Positions 53,452 through 60,934 of a stretch of DNA of 64,000 bases are shown here, in pieces. Every line of letters begins with the position of its first letter. Within the stretch, counting starts at the first letter, position 1. The stretch covers positions 3,841-67,840 of the forward strand of contig CAYOPZ010000016.1 of the NCBI GenBank assembly GCA_964406005.1, given 5' to 3'. The notes beneath the pieces were generated by a model that saw only the letters and a program-made list of their open reading frames with translations, searched no databases and was not told where the DNA came from. The translations under genes were made by a program, and so were the position numbers. Source of the stretch: CAYOPZ01 sp964406005 (lineage in GTDB: Bacteria; Bacteroidota; Bacteroidia; Bacteroidales; SM23-62).

Positions 53452-54536
53452 TACCGCAAATTAAGAAGGTCCGCCATTTTTTCGAACACAGCAGTATTTT
53501 CGTATATTCCGGCAAATTCCTCTGCACCGGGCCCGTAGGCAAAAACAGGGACCATCACCCCTGTATGGTCTCTCGATGTAAAATCCCCGGTCACCCCGCC
53601 CGTGGTGAAATCTCCGGATTCAACGGCAAATCCTCCGGTTTCATGATCCGCCGTGACAATGACAAGGGTATGCTTGTTTTCCGTTGCAAAGTCAAGCGCT
53701 TTCCCGACCGCATTGTCAAAATCAATCATCTCCGAAACAATGTATTCAGTGCTGTTGGCATGTCCCCCAAAATCAATCTGCGAACCCTCGACCATGAGAA
53801 AGAACCCTTTTTTATTTTCCGAAAGCAATTGAACGGCGGTTTCCGTAGCACGCGGAAGCAGATCGCCCCGCCCCATGCTTGCGGGTGGCATATGCATGGA
53901 ATCGGTGATTACCGCCAGTGGGAGTCTGGCGGCGGATCCCATTTCCGGCAAGGTATCCATGAGGGTGTACCCTTCCGCCTGAAGTTCTTCCAGCAGAGCT
54001 CTCCCGTCCTCCCGGTCCCTGAAATGTGTTCTTCCTCCCCCGATAAACAGTTCCAGCCCGGAGCTCAGAATATCCGCGGCAATCTGTTCGTAATTGTGCC
54101 GGTCAGTGCTGTGGGCATAAAATACGGCCGGTGTGGCATGGGTTATCGCACAGGTCACCACAATCCCCGTATTAAGCCCTGCATCTTCGGCAAATTCAGC
54201 GATACTCTTCAACGCTTTTCCCGCCGTATCCACCCCGATGGACCCGTAATTGGTCTTGCTTCCCGAGGCAAGTGCCGTACCGCTGGCGCCGGAATCCGTA
54301 ATAAACCGGTCTGCCGCATACGTCTTCTGGAACCCGACGAAGGTACATCTCTCAAGGTTCAGATGGTTATGATTTGCCACCATACCTGCATAAATCTCGC
54401 TGACCCCCATCCCATCCCCTATCATCAGGATGATGTTATCCGGTTTCACGGACCGGGGCCGGGGGGATACACTGCCCGCAAATAACAATAAAACAAGCAC
54501 GGTCAGGGTTGCCGCGTATTTGTGTAATGGTTTCAT
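53451..54536 (-). CDS. Alkaline phosphatase (short form)
   Basis: The 361-residue product has a signal peptide (about 1-23) and the alkaline phosphatase core: MIGDGMGVSEI (about 39-49, metal Asp), TDSGASGTALASGSKTN (about 81-97, the phosphorylated Ser in DSGAS), an IDFGGHANS segment and a TADHETGGFAV His ligand near the end. It releases phosphate from esters in the periplasm. The length is shorter than E. coli PhoA (about 470), lacking the insertions. It is directly coupled to the PorE-like gene and preceded by a TAAATTTG promoter box. Confidence 0.93.
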   Translation of the reverse strand: MKPLHKYAATLTVLVLLLFAGSVSPRPRSVKPDNIILMIGDGMGVSEIYAGMVANHNHLNLERCTFVGFQKTYAADRFITDSGASGTALASGSKTNYGSIGVDTAGKALKSIAEFAEDAGLNTGIVVTCAITHATPAVFYAHSTDRHNYEQIAADILSSGLELFIGGGRTHFRDREDGRALLEELQAEGYTLMDTLPEMGSAARLPLAVITDSMHMPPASMGRGDLLPRATETAVQLLSENKKGFFLMVEGSQIDFGGHANSTEYIVSEMIDFDNAVGKALDFATENKHTLVIVTADHETGGFAVESGDFTTGGVTGDFTSRDHTGVMVPVFAYGPGAEEFAGIYENTAVFEKMADLLNLR

Positions 54537-54609
54537 TTTAAATTATTTGTTTCGTGTTTAATTCTTGCGGAAAGCCATGACCGGTCATTCCCGGTTCAGG
54601 ATGCAACAT

Positions 54610-54617
54610 CAAATTTA
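54610..54617 (-). promoter_or_regulatory. -7 box (TAAATTTG) of the alkaline phosphatase-PorE-like operon
   Basis: An exact minus-strand match to TAnnTTTG lies 74 bases before the ATG at 54536. No obvious pho-type box is visible in the 255-base intergenic region. Confidence 0.4.
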
Positions 54618-54722
54618 ATAAATCCGGGAGAGAAGTACTTTAGCATAATGATTATATTAGCTTTCCCTGCCTCCCTTTCATGGCTTCTCCGGGTCTCCTC
54701 CCCGTGACGGAGCGGAAATTCT

Positions 54723-54773
54723 TATATTTGTTAAAATGATTTTGTCGTCCTTGATCTGTATTATGTATCTTTA
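54723..54773 (+). promoter_or_regulatory. Two candidate promoter boxes of the oxidoreductase gene
   Basis: TATATTTG (54723-54730, exact) and TATCTTTA (54766-54773, 7 of 8, with TTTG at 54741-54744) lie before the ATG at 54792. Which is used cannot be told. Confidence 0.4.
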
Positions 54774-54791
54774 CAGGCTTTATCCTGAAGA

Positions 54792-55841
54792 ATGAAAACA
54801 ATCGGCGTTGCACTCGCTTCTTACGGCATGTCCGGACAGGTTTTTCATGGCCCGCTGATTCAGGAGAATCCCGGATTCAGGATGGTATCCATCCTCGAAC
54901 GCAGCAAGAACCTGTCTTCTTCACGGTATCCCGGCATCAGGATTGAAAGGGATTACAAAGCATTGTTGAACAATGATGAAGTGGAACTGATCATTGTGAA
55001 CACACCCGATCCCTTCCATTATGAGATGTCATTACAGGCACTCGAGGCGAAAAAGCACGTTGTGGTTGAAAAACCCTTTGTGCTTGACAGCAACAAGGGG
55101 CTGGAGCTGATAGAACTGGCGCGTAAAAAGGATGTTTTACTGAGTGTTTTTCAGAACAGGCGCTGGGACGGTGATTTTCTGACAATACGTGAAATTCTGA
55201 GTAAAGGTCTGCTGGGACGTCTGGTTGAATATGAAGCACATTTCGACAGGTACAGGAATTTCATACGTGAAAACACATGGAAGGAAAATCCCAAAATGAG
55301 TTCCGGTACACTTTTTAACCTCGGTTCGCACCTGATTGACCAGGCACTGGTGCTTTTCGGCAACCCCATGCATGTGACGGCAGACGTCAGGATACAACGT
55401 ACAGGAGGCAATATTAACGATGCTTTCACCGTTTGGCTGGGCTACCAGGGAATCAAAGTCACCCTGAAAGCAAGCTACCTTGTAAGGGAACCGGGTCCCC
55501 GCTATTTGCTTCATGGGACTGAAGGTTCATACCTGAAATACGGGATTGACCCGCAGGAAGAAAATCTTAAAGACGGTCACTTGCCTGAAGGAGAGAACTG
55601 GGGAAAAGAGCCGGAATCAAACTGGGGCATTCTGAATACCGGTGTGAAAGATAAGCCATATCGTGGTAAATACAGGACCCTGCAGGGCGATTACAGGATT
55701 TTCTATCAAAACATTTACGGAGCCATCAGGGAAGGTAAAAAACTGTCCGTACCTGCAGAAGATGCCAACAGGGTCATTAAAGTTATCGAGGCCGCACAGG
55801 AAAGCAGCCATTCCGGAAAGCGGGTACAATTTACCGGCTGA
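54792..55841 (+). CDS. Gfo/Idh/MocA family oxidoreductase
   Basis: The 349-residue product has an N-terminal NAD(P) Rossmann domain (IGVALASYGMSG near 4-15, an NTPDPFHYEMSLQALEAKKHV stretch near 75-95, EKPF near 98-101) and the C-terminal alpha/beta oxidoreductase domain with NLGSHLIDQALVLFG near 175-189. The family oxidises or reduces sugars and sugar alcohols. Its 3' end overlaps the DUF6807 gene by 11 bases convergently; the two families are often found together in sugar catabolism loci of Bacteroidota. Confidence 0.9.
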   Translation: MKTIGVALASYGMSGQVFHGPLIQENPGFRMVSILERSKNLSSSRYPGIRIERDYKALLNNDEVELIIVNTPDPFHYEMSLQALEAKKHVVVEKPFVLDSNKGLELIELARKKDVLLSVFQNRRWDGDFLTIREILSKGLLGRLVEYEAHFDRYRNFIRENTWKENPKMSSGTLFNLGSHLIDQALVLFGNPMHVTADVRIQRTGGNINDAFTVWLGYQGIKVTLKASYLVREPGPRYLLHGTEGSYLKYGIDPQEENLKDGHLPEGENWGKEPESNWGILNTGVKDKPYRGKYRTLQGDYRIFYQNIYGAIREGKKLSVPAEDANRVIKVIEAAQESSHSGKRVQFTG

Positions 55842-56883
55842 ATTCCGAGAATTGCCTGTTCAGCTCATCCCGATCTGCGAAATATCCGGAAGTGATAAAT
55901 ATCCTGTGCCTGAATACAACGGATTCGCCTGCCTTCAAATTTAAATTATGGCGTTCAAGGTTGTTTACGGATAACAGGCCATTCTCCCCCGCCAGCCAGT
56001 AAGCCGGGTAGCCCGGATTCTCCGGGTGATCGAAAACGGCAATCGTGATTTTTTCTTCTCCCTTCATGGCCGACAGTGCTACCCATCCGGCCTGCCTGTT
56101 GTTTACCTCCTCGTCCTCCAGGCCTTCACTGTTGTAAAAATGCCCGTTCATACCTTCATTATCAACCATGGCATTGTCTGACGGCAGGCCGTTTGCACTT
56201 GTAAATACCCTGGGGCTGTCAGAAGGAAATGCAAACGCCCTGTCTGTCCTGATGGCCAGCATTCCTTTCCCGCTTTCCCCGAAATTCACATCATCTTCCT
56301 GGGCGGTAAGCCACGTCGTGCGGTCGATTGTACGTGTATTTCCATCCCCGCTGAATTCAAATATTGCCGTTTCCTGAAGCAGAGTGTGCCAGCCTGTTCC
56401 TTCAACCGGGACCTGCCAGTCGGCATTCACTTCCAGCACACCCAGCGCATTCCTGCTCTCAGCGCGCTTCACACCCGTGTGCAGTATCCTGACGGCTCCC
56501 GGTTCCTCTTCGGACGCAAAGTAGGAACCGTCCCGAAAATCGAGGCCATTCACATCTCCGTAATCAAACCAGATTCCTATTTCCCGGGGATGGTCTGCAA
56601 GTTCCCCTTCACCTGAATCAATCGGATAGCCCCTTGTAACAATGGTGCCCGATGCAGATCTGACAGGAAACAATACCGGTTTACCGATGTCCGGAGGATA
56701 GATATAGGACGTAAAAATATCTCCGTCTATATAGACATCGACTTTCTGTTTCTCACTGTAATCGACGAGAACGACCCCCTTCTTCAGCGAGGATTCCGCA
56801 TCCATGGCCTGAGGGGCCCTGGATCCCTGCTTGCAGGCAGTCAACAAAACCAGGGATCCGACAATAAAAAGATTCAATCTCAT
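55831..56883 (-). CDS. DUF6807 (PmoA-like) lipoprotein
   Basis: The 350-residue product has a lipobox (LLTAC, Cys17) and a beta-rich domain typical of DUF6807, formerly called the methane monooxygenase PmoA-like family: VLFPVRSASGTIVTRGYP near 69-86, DHPREIGIWFDYGDVNGLDF near 97-116 and a YWLAGENGLLSVNN segment. Despite the name it has no methane oxidation role; it is associated with sugar-acid or glycan catabolism, usually with Gfo/Idh/MocA enzymes as here. The biochemical function is open. Confidence 0.85.
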   Translation of the reverse strand: MRLNLFIVGSLVLLTACKQGSRAPQAMDAESSLKKGVVLVDYSEKQKVDVYIDGDIFTSYIYPPDIGKPVLFPVRSASGTIVTRGYPIDSGEGELADHPREIGIWFDYGDVNGLDFRDGSYFASEEEPGAVRILHTGVKRAESRNALGVLEVNADWQVPVEGTGWHTLLQETAIFEFSGDGNTRTIDRTTWLTAQEDDVNFGESGKGMLAIRTDRAFAFPSDSPRVFTSANGLPSDNAMVDNEGMNGHFYNSEGLEDEEVNNRQAGWVALSAMKGEEKITIAVFDHPENPGYPAYWLAGENGLLSVNNLERHNLNLKAGESVVFRHRIFITSGYFADRDELNRQFSEFSR

Positions 56884-56932
56884 CAGAAAATGTTTAAGTT
56901 AAAACCCTCCTGTGCGAAATCAATGTCAGGTA

Positions 56933-57685
56933 CTAATTTACTAAATTCCTGAATATCCTGCTTTTATAAATACCCGTACGGGCAAGAAAATACAGGACGG
57001 AAACAGACATAACGCCAAGTCCGTATTTGAAGCTTCTCAGAATACCGATCGAGGAAGCCTCTTTAAAATACTTCGTAGGACAGGTGATCTCCGCAATTTC
57101 AATACCCGTAAAAAAAATCTGGGCGATCATCTGGTTGTCAAATATAAAATCATCCGAATTGACATTGTAATTGATCTTTCTCAACACATCTGCGGAAAAT
57201 GCTCTGTATCCGGTATGGTATTCGGATAATTTCTGGTTCATCACAACATTCTGAAAAAGGGTCAGCATACGATTGGCCAGATATTTATACAAAGGCATTC
57301 CCCCTTTTCTTGCTCCCTTACCCAGAATCCTGGATCCGAGAACCACCTCGTAGATCCCGTTGGCGATCATGTAGCACATTGAATGTATAAGTCGCGGATC
57401 ATACTGGTAATCCGGATGCAGCATAACCACAATGTCGGAATTCAATTCAAGTGCCTTGTTGTAGCAACTCTTCTGGTTGCCCCCGTATCCCCTGTTCCTG
57501 TTATGTTCAACGATATGCTGTATCCCGAGTTCCCGCGCTTTTTCCAGTGTTTTATCCGTGCTCTTGTCATCAACCAGTATCACCTGGTCCACGATATCGA
57601 ACGGGATTTCCCTGAAGGTTGTCTCCAGGGTTTGCTCGGCGTTATAGGCCGGCAGTACTACCGTTATTGTTTTGTCCTTAATCAT
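56933..57685 (-). CDS. Glycosyltransferase family 2 (dolichyl/undecaprenyl-phosphate type)
   Basis: I start at 57685 (MIKDKTITVVLPAYNAEQTL), not at 57904, because the earlier 73 residues lie inside the upstream gene and lack similarity. The 250-residue product has the GT-A fold: a VVLPAYNAE strand, DDKSTD (about 41-46), NRGYGGNQKSCYNKAL (about 65-80) and HPDYQYDP (about 94-101, DxD-type metal site). It resembles polyprenyl-phosphate sugar synthases. It overlaps the GT39 gene by 8 bases, so it may supply the lipid-linked sugar used by it. Confidence 0.88.
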   Translation of the reverse strand: MIKDKTITVVLPAYNAEQTLETTFREIPFDIVDQVILVDDKSTDKTLEKARELGIQHIVEHNRNRGYGGNQKSCYNKALELNSDIVVMLHPDYQYDPRLIHSMCYMIANGIYEVVLGSRILGKGARKGGMPLYKYLANRMLTLFQNVVMNQKLSEYHTGYRAFSADVLRKINYNVNSDDFIFDNQMIAQIFFTGIEIAEITCPTKYFKEASSIGILRSFKYGLGVMSVSVLYFLARTGIYKSRIFRNLVN

Positions 57686-59345
57686 CCTGTTCCGTGGCTC
57701 CGGGAGGTTCTCTCCTGCAAAAAGCGAAACCGCTTTTTTCGTACAGAAGTTCAAGTTCGGGATAAAAATCCCTGTATTCTTCCAGATTCTTGCTCCTGAG
57801 AATGAAATAGGCAGGTTTGTCAATATCTCCGCTGCATAGCCAATCCTGGTCCGAAGTATTATCATGGAGTGGAACCGGTTTGTCCGCATAGTATAAATAT
57901 GCATAGCTTTTCATGCCCAGGGGCAATACGTAGCAATCTTCCCCTGCACGTTCCTTGCAAAACTCTATAAGTGCATTCTGCGAATAACCTTCGATTTTTC
58001 CGGCTGTAAAAAACAATGCCAGGTTTATAAAAAGGGTGATGTTCAGCAACATTGTGATATAGGCGTATTTTGTGTTGTGCTTCATGAGCACAAGCGAAAA
58101 AACAACGCCCGCAATCAGTAGGAGGCCGATGATCCCTTCAAAACCGCTCCAGTAAACTTCCGAACGTATATTGGCCTGTGAGAACGGATCACTGAAAAAT
58201 CCCAGGTTTATGATGCTGTCGATCCTGTTTGCCAGTATAGGAAGGGAAAAAAAAGCAATGCCTGTCATGATGCCCAGAACTGAGTATATGATGTTAAGCC
58301 ACCTGTAATTCCTGATCCTTTCATGTATTATCTTATATATCACATATGCGCCCAGGAAAGTGAGCGGGAAATAACACAGGGAAGAGTAATGTACGATTTT
58401 GGTTCTCACGAGTGAAAAGACAACGAGGACCACCAGAAACAGTATAATCATCCATCGTTTGAACCGTTTCTGCCGGTTGTCATCGTAATAGCTTCTTCTG
58501 AATCCCTTAAGTGCGAATATGGAAACCGGGAAAACACCGAGGACAAGTACCACAACATGATACAGGGGAAAGCCCCCGTGACCGGCGTCGCCTGTCCTGA
58601 GCAGCCTGATCTGGTAGGCAATGAATTGCATAATGACCTGAAAATTCCCGATGGCAATCTGCAGGATGAACCAGAATCCCCCTACAAGGACGAGTACCCC
58701 GGTAAATGCCAGGATCTCACTGAAACGCATTCTGATGCGGAATTTATTCAGGGCCCAGTAGATCCCTGTGGTCAGTCCGAACAGCAATACGGAAACCGGC
58801 CCCTTGGTCAGGTTTGCAAGACCCAGCAAGGCTGCAGAAAAGACAAGATGTCTCCACCTTCGTTTCCGGTCTTCCTCTTCAAAGGCCATGATGATATTCA
58901 GCAGCGCTGTAAAAATAAACAGGTTGAACCACGGATCGATGATCCCTGACTTGAAATACAGAAACGGCAGAAAGGACCCGATATAGGCCAGGACCCAGAG
59001 CCAGGCGAATTCAGCGTCATAAATGCGCCTCCCGGTTCTGAAAAGTACCGGAAGGGTAAACATACCGCATATGACGTTCGGTAAACGCGCAGCAAATTCA
59101 GTGATCCCGAACAGTTTCATGGAAAGCACCTGCATCCAGATAAAGAGAGGAGGCTTCTGCCAGAAGGGTTCGAAATCTATCCTTACGGTTAAAAAATCAC
59201 CTGTCAATAACATCTCCCTGGCAGATTCGGCAAAATTGATTTCATCCCAGTCAAACAGATTCACCCCGCCCAGAAAAGGGCTGAAAAGAAGGAAGGCACC
59301 CAGAAAAATGAATACTTCGGCAAGGTTTGACTTATTATTTAGCAT
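57678..59345 (-). CDS. GT39-type glycosyltransferase (ArnT-like)
   Basis: The 555-residue product has about twelve helices and the hallmark of the PMT/ArnT superfamily: FDWDEINFAESAREMLLTGDFL near 32-53 with acidic residues in the first periplasmic loop, then EPFWQKPPLFIWMQVLS and AARLPNVICGMFTL. Such enzymes use polyprenyl-phosphate sugars to modify lipid A or other periplasmic acceptors. It begins 6 bases after the PAP2 phosphatase stop and overlaps the GT2 start, forming a three-gene envelope-modification operon. Confidence 0.88.
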   Translation of the reverse strand: MLNNKSNLAEVFIFLGAFLLFSPFLGGVNLFDWDEINFAESAREMLLTGDFLTVRIDFEPFWQKPPLFIWMQVLSMKLFGITEFAARLPNVICGMFTLPVLFRTGRRIYDAEFAWLWVLAYIGSFLPFLYFKSGIIDPWFNLFIFTALLNIIMAFEEEDRKRRWRHLVFSAALLGLANLTKGPVSVLLFGLTTGIYWALNKFRIRMRFSEILAFTGVLVLVGGFWFILQIAIGNFQVIMQFIAYQIRLLRTGDAGHGGFPLYHVVVLVLGVFPVSIFALKGFRRSYYDDNRQKRFKRWMIILFLVVLVVFSLVRTKIVHYSSLCYFPLTFLGAYVIYKIIHERIRNYRWLNIIYSVLGIMTGIAFFSLPILANRIDSIINLGFFSDPFSQANIRSEVYWSGFEGIIGLLLIAGVVFSLVLMKHNTKYAYITMLLNITLFINLALFFTAGKIEGYSQNALIEFCKERAGEDCYVLPLGMKSYAYLYYADKPVPLHDNTSDQDWLCSGDIDKPAYFILRSKNLEEYRDFYPELELLYEKSGFAFCRREPPGATEQDD

Positions 59346-59351
59346 CTGCCT

Positions 59352-59993
59352 TTACCTGATATTGAAAAGTGACCTGTCGAGCCACTGTTTGTTCATACCC
59401 TGAAAATACCAATAAAAAAACAAAGCCGAAAGAAGTCCGGGCAGGGATCCGGCCAGGACATCAATCAGGAAGTGTTGGGAAAGATACACCCGTGAAAGGC
59501 TGACCAGCCAGGCCAGAAGCATCAGCATGAAAGCGGCCCAGTTCCTTCCGGAAATAAATCCGGCCAGCAGCAGGACTGCAAATGCCGTGGCAGAATGTCC
59601 GGAGGGAAAACTGAAATGACGGTGCAGGGCTATCCCTGCAACAAGGTCCACATCCGGCATCTGATCGAGAAAGGCTGAAGGCCTCAGGGCACCGGGGAAT
59701 AAAAACCGTTTAAGCAGTTGCACGAGCAGCCCGGAAGCCAGGAAAGAAGACAGGACCATCAGTGCGTACCTGTATCTTATGAGCACGAAAAGGAAGGTTA
59801 GGCATACGGCAAACCAGCCACTCCCGAGAAAGGTCATTATTTTAAATGTATTGTCGAGAAATTCAGTATGATGAGAATTCATCATGATATGCAAATCGAG
59901 CCGGGGAATCGCGGCTGCAAGCAGGATGCCGGAAAGCAGAAAACATCCGTACAGAAGGAAGCTCATCGTGTATTTTCTCAGTACGGGTTTCAT
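59352..59993 (-). CDS. PAP2-family membrane phosphatase
   Basis: The 213-residue membrane protein has about six helices and all three phosphatase motifs: KRFLFPGALRP (about 91-101), FPSGHSATAF (about 128-137) and SRVYLSQHFLIDV (about 165-177). PAP2 enzymes remove phosphate from lipids, for example undecaprenyl pyrophosphate or lipid A phosphates. As first gene before GT39 and GT2, a role in lipid A or undecaprenyl-phosphate processing is plausible. Confidence 0.9.
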   Translation of the reverse strand: MKPVLRKYTMSFLLYGCFLLSGILLAAAIPRLDLHIMMNSHHTEFLDNTFKIMTFLGSGWFAVCLTFLFVLIRYRYALMVLSSFLASGLLVQLLKRFLFPGALRPSAFLDQMPDVDLVAGIALHRHFSFPSGHSATAFAVLLLAGFISGRNWAAFMLMLLAWLVSLSRVYLSQHFLIDVLAGSLPGLLSALFFYWYFQGMNKQWLDRSLFNIR

Positions 59994-60037
59994 CGGGGTT
60001 AAAGATAACTCTTTTAAGGTGTATGGAATTATCGAAC

Positions 60038-60069
60038 TTTGTTTTCCTCTTGCTTATTTTCTATATTTA
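60038..60069 (+). promoter_or_regulatory. Promoter of the PPK2 gene
   Basis: TTTG (60038-60041) and TATATTTA (60062-60069), 20 bases apart, fit the Bacteroidota pattern, 20 bases before the ATG at 60089. The box position excludes the longer ORF start at 60023. Confidence 0.5.
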
Positions 60070-60088
60070 CTTATCCAACAAATTCATT

Positions 60089-60934
60089 ATGAGCCAGAAA
60101 GAGAACCAGAAACACAAACATAAAAAGCAACAGGACAACGACAAAACGGAGAACGGGCATAAAAAGCTCGGTAAGAAGGTCTATTTCGATGAACTGGAAA
60201 AACTCCAGCTTGAACTTGTCCATATGCATAACTGGGTGAAGGAGAAAGGCCTGCGTGTTATTGTCATATTTGAAGGCAGGGATGCAGCAGGAAAGGGAGG
60301 TGTGATCAAGCGCATCACCCAGCGTCTCAATCCCCGTGTCTGCAGGGTCGTGGCCCTTGGTGTTCCGACGGAACGTGAAAAAACACAGTGGTACTTCCAG
60401 CGTTATGTGCCTCATCTTCCGGCCGCCGGAGAGCTGGTCCTTTTTGACAGAAGCTGGTACAACCGTGCCGGCGTGGAAAGGGTAATGGGCTATTGCTCTG
60501 AAGAAGAATACTGGGATTTTCTCAGGTCATGCCCGAGGTTTGAAGAAATGCTGATTCATTCAGGGATCCTACTGATCAAATACTGGTTCTCCGTAAGCGA
60601 CGAGGAACAGGAAAAACGCTTCAGGGAACGCATTGAAGATCCTACAAAAAACTGGAAATTCAGCAGGATGGACCTTCAATCCAGAACAAGATGGGCAGAA
60701 TATTCAAAGGCAAAGGACGAGATGTTTTCCTACACCGATACCAAAATTTCGCCATGGTTCGTTGTGGAAGCGGATGATAAAAGGCGTGCCCGGTTAAACT
60801 GCATTCATCATCTGCTCAGCATGATACCCTATAAGAAAATGAAGGCGGAAAAGATTGAATTGCCTCCCATAAACAAGGAAGGATATGTCCGGCCGCCCAT
60901 CACTGACCAGACATTTGTTCCGGAGGTATACTGA
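60089..60934 (+). CDS. ppk2: Polyphosphate kinase 2 (PPK2 family)
   Basis: The 281-residue product starts at 60089 (MSQKENQKH). After a Lys/His/Gln-rich N-terminal tail (about 1-28) comes the PPK2 domain: Walker A EGRDAAGKGG (about 66-75), LGVPTEREKTQWYFQRYV (about 96-113), Walker B LFDRSWYNRAGVE (about 125-137), and a lid segment near 178-200. PPK2 uses polyphosphate to phosphorylate nucleotides, or the reverse. The last 106 bases overlap the M1 aminopeptidase gene on the opposite strand. Confidence 0.93.
   Translation: MSQKENQKHKHKKQQDNDKTENGHKKLGKKVYFDELEKLQLELVHMHNWVKEKGLRVIVIFEGRDAAGKGGVIKRITQRLNPRVCRVVALGVPTEREKTQWYFQRYVPHLPAAGELVLFDRSWYNRAGVERVMGYCSEEEYWDFLRSCPRFEEMLIHSGILLIKYWFSVSDEEQEKRFRERIEDPTKNWKFSRMDLQSRTRWAEYSKAKDEMFSYTDTKISPWFVVEADDKRRARLNCIHHLLSMIPYKKMKAEKIELPPINKEGYVRPPITDQTFVPEVY

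Noticed and set aside
53442..54485. 347-residue ORF opposite the alkaline phosphatase
   Set aside because: The minus strand carries the phosphatase motifs and a signal peptide; this frame is a shadow.
54537..54791. Hidden small gene or RNA in the longest intergenic region
   Set aside because: I found promoter boxes only; no ORF or stable structure I could support.
55831..56883. Methane monooxygenase subunit
   Set aside because: The old family label 'PmoA-like' refers to distant naming; this is a soluble lipoprotein of the DUF6807 type, not a membrane copper enzyme.
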